64,000 nt of DNA from Chryseobacterium mulctrae. GTDB lineage: Bacteria; Bacteroidota; Bacteroidia; Flavobacteriales; Weeksellaceae. Shown in pieces: positions 27,433 to 36,038 of the stretch. Made by a program: the position numbers and the translations under genes. The stretch is taken from NCBI RefSeq assembly GCF_006175945.1, contig NZ_VAJL01000002.1, positions 17,258 to 81,257 of the forward strand. Reading direction: 5' to 3'. Below the pieces are notes generated by a model, which was given only the letters and a program-made list of their open reading frames with translations, did not search any database and was not told where the DNA came from. The number at the start of each line of letters is the position of its first letter. The stretch's first letter is position 1.

Positions 27433-28179
27433 TTATTTTTTCACAGGTAATATTCCTTTTTTCTGATATACACCAACCAAGTAACCAACAGAATTTTCAA
27501 TTTTCAATTTTCTCTGTCTGATCTTCTCATTTAGTTCTGTAATTAAGATGTCAAAATCCTTTTCTTTTTCTTTTCCGGCAATCAACTCCGCCTGTTCCTG
27601 ATTAAAGCCATAAGCAACGAGTTTAGAAGCGAATTTTTGAAGATTTATAGATTTTTCAAAATCAATTTCTAATTGTTTAAACTTTTGAGAATTGACATGC
27701 AGCGTTACCCAATGAAAAGAGCGACCTCTCTTTTTTAGTTCAAAATCAATTTCAATATCCGTGTTTTCATTGATCTGTTTTTTAGCAATATCTAATACTC
27801 TTTCTTTAAATTGACTTATTTTATCAAATTGTTCATTCCCTTTTTTATCTATCAATCCAAGCATTTTTTTTAGTTCATCAATTTCAAAACGCTTACTTCC
27901 TACACTTCGCCATTGGCAGGCAATTCCGTACAACCGTTTTGCATATTTTGAAGAACAATTTAGAACTGATTTTAGCTGAAGAGCTGTAAAATTATTTTTC
28001 AACTCGAAGAAGTATTGGGAAGCCAACGGATTAAGTGTAACAGTGAAGCTGCCGGTTCCGAGTAAGTATTTAACCCGAGAGAACAACCAAATTTGTTCTA
28101 AACTTTCTTTCGTCTCAATTTCAAACATTCGAGAACCGATACTTTCTGTTGCTTCTCTCAATTGTTTTAAGTTCCATTT
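27433..28179 (-). pseudogene. Rep_3 replication initiator, C-terminal part
   Basis: The second winged-helix domain of a Rep_3 protein: LRREAT-like ESIGSRMFEIETKESLEQIW, then RSFHWVTLHVNSQKF and a C-terminal tail ending QKKGILPVKK. The frame starts in the CATTT duplication at the Tn-B end and is the continuation of 22706-22519. Alone it would have to start at an internal codon and lacks domain 1. A homologous truncated copy lies at 41648-42060. Confidence 0.85.
28175..28179 (+). repeat. Target-site duplication CATTT, partner of 22519-22523
   Basis: Five bases abutting the Tn-B left end, identical to the five bases after the Tn-A right end. Tn3-family transposases make 5-base duplications. Confidence 0.85.
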
Positions 28180-28217
28180 GGGGTCAGTCGACGAAAAGTA
28201 AAATTTTGTACGTTAAG
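28180..28217 (+). repeat. Tn-B left terminal inverted repeat (38 bp)
   Basis: Begins GGGGTCAGTCGACGAAAAGT and ends GTACGTTAAG. It joins directly to the interrupted rep gene. Confidence 0.92.
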
Positions 28218-28269
28218 GATAAAATCTATTAGATTTCAATATTTAATAGTTTAAGTAAATGTTTCTAAT

Positions 28270-28746
28270 TTAATCTTGATTTGTTAGATCATCTATGTGA
28301 ACAATCTCTCCAGAATGGTTGAAGGTTACTATTTCATCAAATTTATATTCTACACCATTAATTTTTTGAGTTCCAATTAACCTATATCTAACTTGGTCAC
28401 TTTCGGGAAAATAATGTGTCAATCTCCATTCCTCTACGGTTATATATGGTTTATAAAACCAATTTTGAAACATATAATATAATTTAATATATGCTTTTGA
28501 TGGATTTGAATGTCCGTAAAAATATTCTACATCATCAGAGAAAAAAGGTATTATCCAAGGATATATATTATCAAATCTTTCTCGAATATGTCTAGATTCA
28601 ATAAATCTTGCCGCTTGTAATTCATATCTATCATCTGTAAAATTATCAGCAGCATAATAATCTTTTGAATAAAATTCTAACTTTAACCATAAACTAAGTA
28701 CAATAATGATACTAACAAAAATGTATATTTTTTTCCCCTTACTCAT
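28270..28746 (-). CDS. Membrane-anchored hypothetical protein, Tn-B cargo (158 aa)
   Basis: One N-terminal transmembrane helix (IYIFVSIIIVLSLWLKLEFY) is followed by a soluble domain rich in Tyr/Trp and charged residues. No family was recognised. Its ATG overlaps the stop of the 58-residue membrane protein upstream (ATGAGTAA), so the two are coupled cargo genes of Tn-B. Confidence 0.55.
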   Translation of the reverse strand: MSKGKKIYIFVSIIIVLSLWLKLEFYSKDYYAADNFTDDRYELQAARFIESRHIRERFDNIYPWIIPFFSDDVEYFYGHSNPSKAYIKLYYMFQNWFYKPYITVEEWRLTHYFPESDQVRYRLIGTQKINGVEYKFDEIVTFNHSGEIVHIDDLTNQD

Positions 28747-28915
28747 TATTTTTTTTCATATTAAATCCTACAATTGCACATATAATTCCTAAGCTGGTTG
28801 ATAGTAAGAATGGATTTCCCATCTGACTATTAGCTAAAGTAGAGTAAAGCGCCAAAATTGCAATTCCAAAAATATTTCCAAGGACAAAACCGACTATTGC
28901 TAACAAGATTTTCAT
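28739..28915 (-). CDS. Small membrane protein, Tn-B cargo (58 aa)
   Basis: Starts at the ATG at 28915 and reads KILLAIVGFVLGNIFGIAIL, then a second hydrophobic stretch SLGIICAIVGF and a short basic/polar tail. Two transmembrane helices are likely. It is coupled to the next gene by an 8-base overlap and lies 122 bases downstream of tnpA. Function unknown. Confidence 0.5.
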   Translation of the reverse strand: MKILLAIVGFVLGNIFGIAILALYSTLANSQMGNPFLLSTSLGIICAIVGFNMKKNNE

Positions 28916-29037
28916 AAATACCCTAAAATTTAAAATGTTTACTAATTTAGATAAATTCTACATTTTTTATTATAGTTGACCTATTATAATAATATACTTT
29001 CATAATATCAGCATAATTTAATGATTGACATTGCTTG

Positions 29038-31998
29038 TTACAAATTTCTCAAAGCTCTAAACTCTCCTTTTTTAAGTTTGATTCTCTCTTCCCAAACATA
29101 ATCTCCGGTAAGGTGAATATGTTCCCATCCTAAAGGAGAAAGATATTGAAGTAACTCTTCATTAATTTCTTCGCCCTGTTCTTTCAGGTGCTGCACTGCT
29201 TTTTCAATATAAACCGTATTCCATAAAACAATAGCAGCGGTTACCAAATTAAGACCGCTTGCCTTATACCGTTGATTTTCAAAGCTACGTTCTCTGACTT
29301 CTCCAAACCTGTTAAAATATACAGCTCTTGCCAAAGCATTTCTGGCTTCCCCTTTATTAAGCCCCGCAGTAACTCTGCGCCTAAGTTCCGGACTCATGTA
29401 CCAGTCGAGCATAAATAAGGTTCTTTCAATTTTACCCAATTCCCGCAATGCTACAGCCAGTCCGTTTTGCCTTGGATAACTTCCAATCTTCTTTACAATG
29501 AGTGAAGCTGTAACAGTTCCATTTTTTATGGAAGCTGCAAGCCTTAAAATTTCGTCCCAATTTTGAATAATCTTTTTACTGTTGATTGTTCCTCCTATAT
29601 GTTCTGATAAAGCAGAATAGCCCGTAGATGCTTCAGGAATAAATAGCTTCTTATCATTTAAATCTCTAATTCTTGGGGCGAATTTAAATCCCAATAACTG
29701 CATCAAAGCAAACACATGATCGGTAAACCCCGAAGTATCTGTATAATGTTCTTCTATCTGTACATCAGATTCATGATAGAGAAGCCCATCCAAAACATAG
29801 GTAGCATCCCTCACTCCTACATTGATGACCTTGGTATGGAAAGGCGCGTACTGATCGGAGATATGAGTATAAAACTGAACTCCGGGACTGCTTCCATATT
29901 TCGGATTAATATTTCCGGTTCTTTGCGCATAGCTTCCGGTAGCAAACCTTTGACCGTCCGAAGAAGATGTTTTGCCTTCTCCCCAGTAAGAAGAAAATGA
30001 ATGATCGGATTGAGTATTGATAATTTCCGCTAATGCTGAAGAATACGTTTCATCCCGGATATGCCACGCCTGAAGCCATGAGAGTTTTGCATAGGAAGTT
30101 CCCGGAGAAGCTTCAGACATTTTTCTTAAACCCAAATTGATGGCATCTGACAGTATTACAGTAAGTAACAGTTTTTTTTCATCAGCTTTATTTCCGGATT
30201 TTAGATGAATAAATTTGTCTGTAAAGCCCGTCCACTGATCGACTTCTTTCAAAAGATCGGTAATTTTAATAAGAGGAAGCAAACCGTATATTTTTTTTCC
30301 TAAAACTTCAGCTTCTTCAGGAACTGTATTTTCAAGAGGTTTAATTTTTATTCTGTCTTTAATAATAGAAGAGTCCGGAAGTTCATTGCTTTCAATAAGT
30401 TTACAAACGATTTGTATTTTATTTGAAAGAAGCTCCATCCGCTCTGAAAGAAACTTTTCTACATTCAAAGCTACATCAAGAGGAACTTGATTCTGATCTC
30501 TCATTTCAGTAAATCTGTCTGCAGGAATAAGATAATCTTCAAAATCTTTGTACTGTCTTGATCCCTGCACCCAAAGATCTCCGGAACGCAGATGGTTCTT
30601 GAGTTCAGAAAATATGCACAGTTCATAAAACTTTCTATCGGTACCGTTCTCAGTAAATACAAGTTCTTCCCATCTTTTTCTTATAAAACCTGATGGTAGC
30701 TTTTCCGGAAGCCTTTTTATTTTTCCTTCATATAAGTCGATCAGGATAGCCACTGCCTTTAAAATATCTTCTGCTACAGGGGCAGAACGGAGTTCTAACT
30801 CTTTCAGAAATTCTCCACCATATTTTTTTATCGTGAAATATTTATCGGATATAAAATATAGTGAGTCAAAATTTTGTTTAGCCGTTAAGTTTTTAGCTTC
30901 CGAAATACTTTGAGCCAGAGCTTCCCACGAAATAACCGACTCAACAGCATCGAAAGGATCTTCTCCTGTTTCTCTTGCATCAAGAAGTGCATTTCCAATT
31001 TTAAAAAATATACCGAGCTGTTCTCCCATAGATTTTCCAGAGTCCTGCATTTTTTGTGTTTGTGTATTCTTTGCATATCTGAATAAAGAACCGATGATCT
31101 TATCATTCATTTCTATAATTTCATCGAAAATAGAAGCTTTGGTTTCCAGAAGTATTGCTACCAATGTTGCGTATCTCCGGGATTCTTCAAAATCCCTTAG
31201 ATGCTGTGGTGTCATCTGTCTCCCTTCTCTGGCTATTTTTAGTAATCGGTTTTGATGAATATCCTTACCAATATCTTTTGGAAAATTAATATCTTTAATT
31301 GTTCTCAACCTCTTTATGTGCATCAGTAAAAATTTTGAATTGACCGCCTGTGGGGATTGCTTGAGCCAATTTAGTTGACTGACGCTGCCTTTTTCCTGTA
31401 AGTTGAGAAGAGCATCTAATAACTGTTTCTGATGATTGGACAATGAAGAACTCAGGGTATCATAAATTTGCTTTTCTGCATTGATTAGGACTTCTGAGCA
31501 AAGCCTTTCAATTGTATTGATAGAAGGAAGCTGTATTTTATTTGTCCTTAAATAAGTGATGAATTCCTCAGCTATAATTACAGCTCTATCTGTTTGTAGT
31601 GCTTTATCATGAATATATTTTAAAGAAGCTTCCTGCTCAAATTCACTATATGTTTTGAAGCCAAAAATTTTTCTGATTAATGTAATATGCTCTCTTCTGG
31701 TTACATCCCGAACAGCGTATTTTTCCCAAACAGATTGATTAATATTAAGTTGTTCGCAAACATATTGTAATAGCAAAAACTCCGGAGTTTCGTTAGATTT
31801 TAAAACCTTGCCTGGAAACCGTAGATAACATAGTTGTATAGCAAACCCTAATTTGTTTGCAGTGCCTCTACAATTTTGCTCAATAATTATAATATCAGAT
31901 TCCGCAAGAGTATACCAACGTATGATGTCTTCTTTTAAAGAAGGAGACTCAATTAAATTTTCTTTCTCTTTTTCAGATAATATTTTTCTTAAAGCCAT
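29038..31998 (-). CDS. tnpA: Tn3-family transposase TnpA (986 aa)
   Basis: Full-length Tn3 transposase with the same catalytic half as Tn-A (HYTDTSGFTDHVF, NKGEARNALARAV) and near identity to it from about residue 170. Residues 1-165 are strongly diverged (only scattered matches), in step with the different inner terminal-repeat sequence of Tn-B. The mosaic suggests recombination within tnpA exchanged the end-recognition domain. It is oriented opposite to tnpA of Tn-A. Confidence 0.95.
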   Translation of the reverse strand: MALRKILSEKEKENLIESPSLKEDIIRWYTLAESDIIIIEQNCRGTANKLGFAIQLCYLRFPGKVLKSNETPEFLLLQYVCEQLNINQSVWEKYAVRDVTRREHITLIRKIFGFKTYSEFEQEASLKYIHDKALQTDRAVIIAEEFITYLRTNKIQLPSINTIERLCSEVLINAEKQIYDTLSSSLSNHQKQLLDALLNLQEKGSVSQLNWLKQSPQAVNSKFLLMHIKRLRTIKDINFPKDIGKDIHQNRLLKIAREGRQMTPQHLRDFEESRRYATLVAILLETKASIFDEIIEMNDKIIGSLFRYAKNTQTQKMQDSGKSMGEQLGIFFKIGNALLDARETGEDPFDAVESVISWEALAQSISEAKNLTAKQNFDSLYFISDKYFTIKKYGGEFLKELELRSAPVAEDILKAVAILIDLYEGKIKRLPEKLPSGFIRKRWEELVFTENGTDRKFYELCIFSELKNHLRSGDLWVQGSRQYKDFEDYLIPADRFTEMRDQNQVPLDVALNVEKFLSERMELLSNKIQIVCKLIESNELPDSSIIKDRIKIKPLENTVPEEAEVLGKKIYGLLPLIKITDLLKEVDQWTGFTDKFIHLKSGNKADEKKLLLTVILSDAINLGLRKMSEASPGTSYAKLSWLQAWHIRDETYSSALAEIINTQSDHSFSSYWGEGKTSSSDGQRFATGSYAQRTGNINPKYGSSPGVQFYTHISDQYAPFHTKVINVGVRDATYVLDGLLYHESDVQIEEHYTDTSGFTDHVFALMQLLGFKFAPRIRDLNDKKLFIPEASTGYSALSEHIGGTINSKKIIQNWDEILRLAASIKNGTVTASLIVKKIGSYPRQNGLAVALRELGKIERTLFMLDWYMSPELRRRVTAGLNKGEARNALARAVYFNRFGEVRERSFENQRYKASGLNLVTAAIVLWNTVYIEKAVQHLKEQGEEINEELLQYLSPLGWEHIHLTGDYVWEERIKLKKGEFRALRNL

Positions 31999-32131
31999 AA
32001 TTTCAAATTATTCTTTGCACAAACGATCCTTTTTGCAACAGAAATCAGAATGTTCGGGAAGCATGAATTTTACAGTCGCAAAAAAGTATTGCAAAATAAA
32101 AATATTTTGCGATATGTTTGTGCGAAATTTT

Positions 32132-32139
32132 TATCTTTG
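32132..32139 (+). promoter_or_regulatory. -7 box of the toxin-antitoxin/resolvase operon (TATCTTTG)
   Basis: Matches TAnnTTTG, 16 bases before the antitoxin ATG. The divergent gap 31999-32155 to tnpA also contains GCAAAATAAAAATATTTTGC (32090-32109), an inverted repeat that may be part of the res site or an operator. Confidence 0.6.
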
Positions 32140-32155
32140 TGTAAATAATCTTATC

Positions 32156-32374
32156 ATGAAAAGTATTGTTATTTATCCGGATAACCCAAAACAATTCTCC
32201 GTTATTGAAGCTTTTTTAGAAGAAATGAAAATCCGTTTTAAAAGGCAGGAAGACACTATAATTTCTGAAGAAATAAAACAATCTGTCTTAGAAGGTATAA
32301 AAGATGCAGAAGAGGGAAGGCTCATTTCAAGTGAAGAAGTAAGAAAAAAAGCGGAGGCTTTATGTTCGAAATAG
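32156..32374 (+). CDS. Antitoxin of a RelE/ParE-type module (72 aa)
   Basis: The ATG at 32156 is chosen from the -7 box just upstream; the same frame extends further upstream but without support. An acidic helical protein (LEGIKDAEEGRLISSEEVRK), typical of small antitoxins of RelB/ParD-like modules. Its end overlaps the toxin start by 13 bases, the usual coupling. Carried inside Tn-B, it would stabilise the transposon on its host molecule. Confidence 0.75.
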   Translation: MKSIVIYPDNPKQFSVIEAFLEEMKIRFKRQEDTIISEEIKQSVLEGIKDAEEGRLISSEEVRKKAEALCSK

Positions 32375-32658
32375 AATGGACTGAAAAAGCAGAACGTTTA
32401 TATCTGGAAGCTTTGGAATTTTGGATCAACCATAACAAGTCTGCCACTTATTCAAAGAAGATCGTAAAACAGGTTTCTGAAAAAGAAGATTACATTGCCA
32501 ATAATCCATACGCAGGACAGGAAGTTTTTGATATTTCTAGTGTACGTTATGTAGTTGTCCTTAGAAAATTTTTAATTTTTTATAGAATCAATAACAAAAC
32601 AATTCAAATTCTTTCCTTTTGGGACGGACATAAAAATCCACAAGATTTAGAATTATAA
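32362..32658 (+). CDS. RelE/ParE-superfamily toxin (98 aa)
   Basis: FEIEWTEKAERLYLEALEFW at the N-terminus and VRYVVVLRKFLIFYRINNKT near the C-terminus follow the RelE/ParE fold (beta-alpha-alpha-beta-beta-beta). It directly follows the antitoxin and is followed 10 bases later by the resolvase. Toxins of this superfamily act on mRNA (RelE) or gyrase (ParE); which applies here cannot be told from sequence alone. Confidence 0.8.
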   Translation: MFEIEWTEKAERLYLEALEFWINHNKSATYSKKIVKQVSEKEDYIANNPYAGQEVFDISSVRYVVVLRKFLIFYRINNKTIQILSFWDGHKNPQDLEL

Positions 32659-32668
32659 AATACTATCT

Positions 32669-33220
32669 ATGTTAATAGGATATGCCAGAGTCTCCACTCA
32701 GGAGCAGGATAATTCGCTTCAGATTGAAGCTTTGAGAAAAGCCGGTTGTGAACTTATCTTTGAGGAAAAGGTTTCCGGAGGAAGATGGGATCGCCCTAAA
32801 CTTAAAGAACTTCTTAGCCATCTTCGCAAAGACGATATTGTTATTGTCTGGAAGCTGGACAGGCTTTCCCGATCACTGAAGGATCTTCTCTTCTTGATAG
32901 AACAGATTGAAGGTAAAAAATCGGGATTCCGAAGCCTTACAGAATCTATTGACACAACCACATCTTCAGGAAGAATGATGATGCAGATGGTAGGAGTTTT
33001 TGCGGAATTTGAAAGGGAAATGCTTAAAGAACGTACTAAAAAAGGACTTGAACACGCCCGAAAAGAAGGAAGAATCGGGGGGAGAAAACCTAAACTGAAA
33101 GAAGTCCAAAGAAAAGAAATAAAACATCTTATCCAATCGGGACGAAAAACAGCTCCCGAAGTAGCCAAACTATTCGATGTTCATCCGGCTACTATTTACC
33201 GACTAATTAAATCAGTTTAA
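32669..33220 (+). CDS. tnpR: Serine resolvase of Tn-B (183 aa)
   Basis: IGYARVSTQEQDNSLQIEAL with catalytic Ser, KLDRLSRSLKDLL, ASS-like GRMMMQMVGVFAEFEREM and a C-terminal helix-turn-helix (APEVAKLFDVHPATIYRLIK). A canonical Tn3-type resolvase. It is at the end of the toxin-antitoxin operon, an arrangement that ties resolution to the addiction module. It resembles the recombinase at 51512 more than the Tn-A resolvase. Confidence 0.92.
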   Translation: MLIGYARVSTQEQDNSLQIEALRKAGCELIFEEKVSGGRWDRPKLKELLSHLRKDDIVIVWKLDRLSRSLKDLLFLIEQIEGKKSGFRSLTESIDTTTSSGRMMMQMVGVFAEFEREMLKERTKKGLEHARKEGRIGGRKPKLKEVQRKEIKHLIQSGRKTAPEVAKLFDVHPATIYRLIKSV

Positions 33221-33254
33221 TCTATTAAAACAAAACCTTTTAATAGATTTTATC

Positions 33255-33292
33255 CTTAACGTACAAAATTTTACTTTTCGTCGACTGACCCC
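33255..33292 (-). repeat. Tn-B right terminal inverted repeat (38 bp)
   Basis: Reverse complement of 28180-28217. The adjoining DNA (TATAT) begins a truncated conjugation gene. Confidence 0.92.
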
Positions 33293-33297
33293 TATAT

Positions 33298-34485
33298 ATG
33301 CCATTTTCAGCATACGCAAGGGAGTACGCAAGTGCAATTATTAAGAACCTCATGAAAGAAAGCATCCGGAAAGAGGATTTTTGGAGCAGATCTGCAACGG
33401 ATTTACTTACTGCAGTAATTTGGTATTTAAGAAAAAAACACCCTCAATATTGCGATTTGCCCCATGCTTTGGCTCTTCTTCAAAACCCTTATAAAGAATT
33501 GATTGAGAGACTTTGTGAAGATAAAGAGGTTCGGAGTATGATTATTTCCATTGCTACTGCAGTAGAAAGCGGAGCGAGTGAACAGATAGCCGGAGTAGTA
33601 GGAAGTTTACAGGGAGCTGTTGCACAAATTAATACTCCGGAATTTATGTGGATTTTTGGAGCTGATGAATTTGATTTACGGTTAAATAGTTTAGAAAACC
33701 CTAGTATTATGGTTGTAGGAAGCCATCCTACAATATCCGGAACAATTGCGCCTCTTTGTAGCCTGGTTACTTCTGTAGGTTCTAAAATGATGAACCAACC
33801 GGATAGATTGCCATCAACTGTGATGCTGGATGAATCACCTACGGTATTTATTCCGAATATAGAAGTAATTCCGAACACAGGGAGAAGCAATAAAATATCG
33901 ACAATTTTATTCGTTCAGGATTTAAGCCAATTAATTGATGGTTACGGAAAAGAGAAAGCAGATGTATTGTTTTCTGCTTGTGGGAGTCATTTTTATGGAA
34001 GGGTTGCAAGTAGTCATACTGCAGATATTTTAAGTAAACAGTTTGGAAAAGAAGACAGACTTTTTGAAACTAAAAGTACAAATAAGAAAAATACATCCAT
34101 ATTACAGAATAATAAAGGGAAAAGTTATTCTTACCAGGAAAGAGATGTTTTTAAGAGTTCCGAATTTATGAACTTAGGAGTAGGAGAGTTTGTAGGACGC
34201 ATTGTAGAAAATGAAAATCCTTTGATTTATGCTCAATATAAAATGAGTAAAACAAATACAAAGGTAGATTTAGCAAGTGTAGTTCCGAGAACTAGTCCAA
34301 GAAAAATACAAGAGTATTACGAGAGAGTATCAAAAGAAGCCGAACAAATTTTAAAAGGAGAATTGGAATATCCAAAGGCAGTAAACAGAGAAGAACTGAT
34401 TAAACCCACATTAGAAGAAGAGCAGGAAAGAAAAGAATCACAGGACGAAGATTTTAATTTTATTAAGAAAGTAGGCGGAGAATAG
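33298..34485 (+). pseudogene. TraG/VirD4-type coupling protein, C-terminal fragment (395 aa)
   Basis: The remaining part contains ATDLLTAVIWYLRKK, GVVGSLQGAVAQINTPEFMW and STILFVQDLSQLIDGYGKEK, the C-terminal half of the T4SS coupling-protein ATPase in Bacteroidetes mobilization/conjugation modules. The N-terminal half with the membrane anchor and Walker A is missing because Tn-B inserted at 33292. Therefore this plasmid probably cannot drive its own transfer. No downstream tra genes are present. Confidence 0.8.
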
Positions 34486-34558
34486 ATAAAATGAGAAATC
34501 AATCGGAATACAGAATTTTATTAATTGAGTATAGATCAACTTCGTAAAAGAGTATATT

Positions 34559-34566
34559 TATATTTG
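34559..34566 (+). promoter_or_regulatory. -7 box (TATATTTG) for the PAPS-reductase-like gene
   Basis: Matches TAnnTTTG. It lies 105 bases upstream of the gene, followed by TTCGCAAAGTAAATGC, which recurs inverted after the gene. Confidence 0.5.
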
Positions 34567-34670
34567 TGAATTCGCAAAGTAAATGCAAAAAACTTTAACT
34601 AAAACCCTAATATTTGCATCTACTATACTATTTTTTAAGCAGAGTAGATTCAATCAAATTATAAAAACAA

Positions 34671-35537
34671 ATGAGAAATATAATTCCAATATCAGGTAAG
34701 GATTCTTTAGCTACAGCAATAGTTCAAAGAACAATAGATCCTGAACTCGATTATGAATTTGTTTTCAATCCTACTGGTGCTGAATTACCTGAAGTACTTA
34801 CATGGATTGATAAAGTAGAAGGATATTTGGGAAAAGAAATTATAAAAGTTGGTGCTAATCTTAATGATATTATTGAGAGTTACAATTATTTTCTTCCAAA
34901 TGGGCAATCAAGATATTGCACAAGACAGGCAAAAATCGAACCTTTTATAAGCTGGATTAATGGAGAAAGTGCGAAGGTGTATTATGGTATTAGAGCTGAT
35001 GAAAATAGACAAGGCTTTAATAACTCTACTAGTCCTAATATTTTGCCAGTATATCCATTGCAGGAAATGGGAGTTAATCTTTCCGGAGTATATGATATTA
35101 TTAATACAAGAGGTTTGAAACCTCCAACATTTTTCTGGAAAAGTGTATATGAAGAAGTTTGTAGAATCATAGGAACTGACGTTAGGTTTTTACTACCAGA
35201 ATGGTATTTCGACATGCTCTTCGCATGGAGAAGTAGAGCCAATTGTTATTTCTGTTTTAATCAAAGATTATATGAACTTGTGGGGCTTTTAGAACACCAT
35301 CCGGATCTATTTGATATTGCAGAATCATACGAGTATAAGGGCGGTGATAATCCTTACTATTGGAAGAAAGATTATCCATTAAAAAAAATACGTGAAAATG
35401 CAGATCGTATCAAGAAAAAAAGGATTAATACTATTTGTAAAATAATAGCACCAAAGATGATTTTAGAGCTATTTGAGGAAGAAGATTTCTTTGATATACT
35501 TGAATTAAAGAGTTGTGGGCTTTTCTGTGGCAAATGA
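34671..35537 (+). CDS. PAPS-reductase/adenine nucleotide alpha-hydrolase-like protein (288 aa)
   Basis: SGKDSLATAI at residues 8-17 is the PP-loop motif of ATP-pyrophosphatases and PAPS reductases. Cys in RYCTRQAK near 82 and CYFC near 191 resemble the metal/Fe-S or sulfur-transfer cysteines in phage and defence-associated members (DndC-like, CysH-like). No cysD/cysN or dnd partners are nearby. The gene stands alone, flanked by inverted copies of a GTAAATGC-containing sequence (34571 and 35541-35600). It may be a nucleic-acid or tRNA-modifying enzyme on a mobile cassette. Confidence 0.7.
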   Translation: MRNIIPISGKDSLATAIVQRTIDPELDYEFVFNPTGAELPEVLTWIDKVEGYLGKEIIKVGANLNDIIESYNYFLPNGQSRYCTRQAKIEPFISWINGESAKVYYGIRADENRQGFNNSTSPNILPVYPLQEMGVNLSGVYDIINTRGLKPPTFFWKSVYEEVCRIIGTDVRFLLPEWYFDMLFAWRSRANCYFCFNQRLYELVGLLEHHPDLFDIAESYEYKGGDNPYYWKKDYPLKKIRENADRIKKKRINTICKIIAPKMILELFEEEDFFDILELKSCGLFCGK

Positions 35538-35678
35538 TTATTTGCATTTACTTAGAAAATTTTCGCATCAACTATGCAAATTCGCATTTACTTTACAAAT
35601 TGACAATATTACATGGTTATAAAAATTACGATATTACGTTTCCTCAAATTTCCTAACTGTTGTGAATTTTAAGCACAA

Positions 35679-35707
35679 AAAACTCCTACAAAAAGTAGGA
35701 GCTTTTA
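35679..35707. terminator. Bidirectional terminator
   Basis: CTCCTAC / GTAGGAG stem with an A5 loop, flanked by A-run and T-run, between the convergent PAPS-reductase-like gene and the gene at 35717. Confidence 0.8.
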
Positions 35708-35716
35708 ATGAGTTAT

Positions 35717-36034
35717 TTATCTTTTATATAACTTAAAATTATTTAAATATTTCTTAAATAATGACCATATGAATAATACAATTAAGCCTAATAAAAATTC
35801 TATATAGAAGATAAATTCTATATAGCTAGTAATTAGCAATATAAGGATGAAAAATCCTATTAAATAACTAAATAAATGTTCCTTTTTTAATAAGACTAAA
35901 ATACTATAAATAGAACTACCAAATATTACTGAAATTATAAACTTGGTGACTGGAAATTCCATATTTTTAGTAAAGCCACCAGTTATAATAACAATAAAGA
36001 ATATAGGAGCTATAATTTTATAGATTCTTTTCAT
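35717..36034 (-). CDS. Small polytopic membrane protein, possible immunity protein (105 aa)
   Basis: Three to four transmembrane helices (IAPIFFIVIITGG, FIISVIFGSSIYSILVLL, YLIGFFILILLITS, FLLGLIVLFIWSL) with a basic C-terminus. It begins 4 bases after the stop of the bacteriocin-like lipoprotein gene and so is in the same operon. Size, topology and position resemble immunity proteins of membrane-active bacteriocins, but no family was recognised; the role is inferred from context only. Confidence 0.55.
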   Translation of the reverse strand: MKRIYKIIAPIFFIVIITGGFTKNMEFPVTKFIISVIFGSSIYSILVLLKKEHLFSYLIGFFILILLITSYIEFIFYIEFLLGLIVLFIWSLFKKYLNNFKLYKR

Positions 36035-36038
36035 ACGA

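Larger units (their letters stand above)
22519..28179. other. Complete small mobilizable plasmid (5.66 kb), target of the Tn3 event
   Basis: The segment begins and ends with CATTT, the 5-base duplication made by Tn3 transposition. The two halves of a Rep_3 gene at its ends rejoin in frame when one CATTT is removed (310 codons). It also holds tandem iterons, an oriT-like hairpin, mobC/mobA and a peptide/GLPGLI pair. It is therefore a former independent plasmid into whose rep gene the remaining 55.7 kb was inserted. Confidence 0.85.
28180..33292 (-). mobile_element. Tn3-family transposon B (5.1 kb)
   Basis: Bounded by 38-base inverted repeats whose outer 24 bases equal those of Tn-A but whose inner part reads TTTTGTACGTTAAG. 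It carries two small membrane or hypothetical genes, TnpA (minus), a toxin-antitoxin pair and a resolvase (plus). Its right flank (TATAT) does not match its left flank (CATTT), as expected if the left end took part in a joint transposition with Tn-A. Confidence 0.92.

Noticed and set aside
32719..33168. 149-aa frame opposite the Tn-B resolvase
   Set aside because: It is the antisense shadow of a well-supported resolvase gene.
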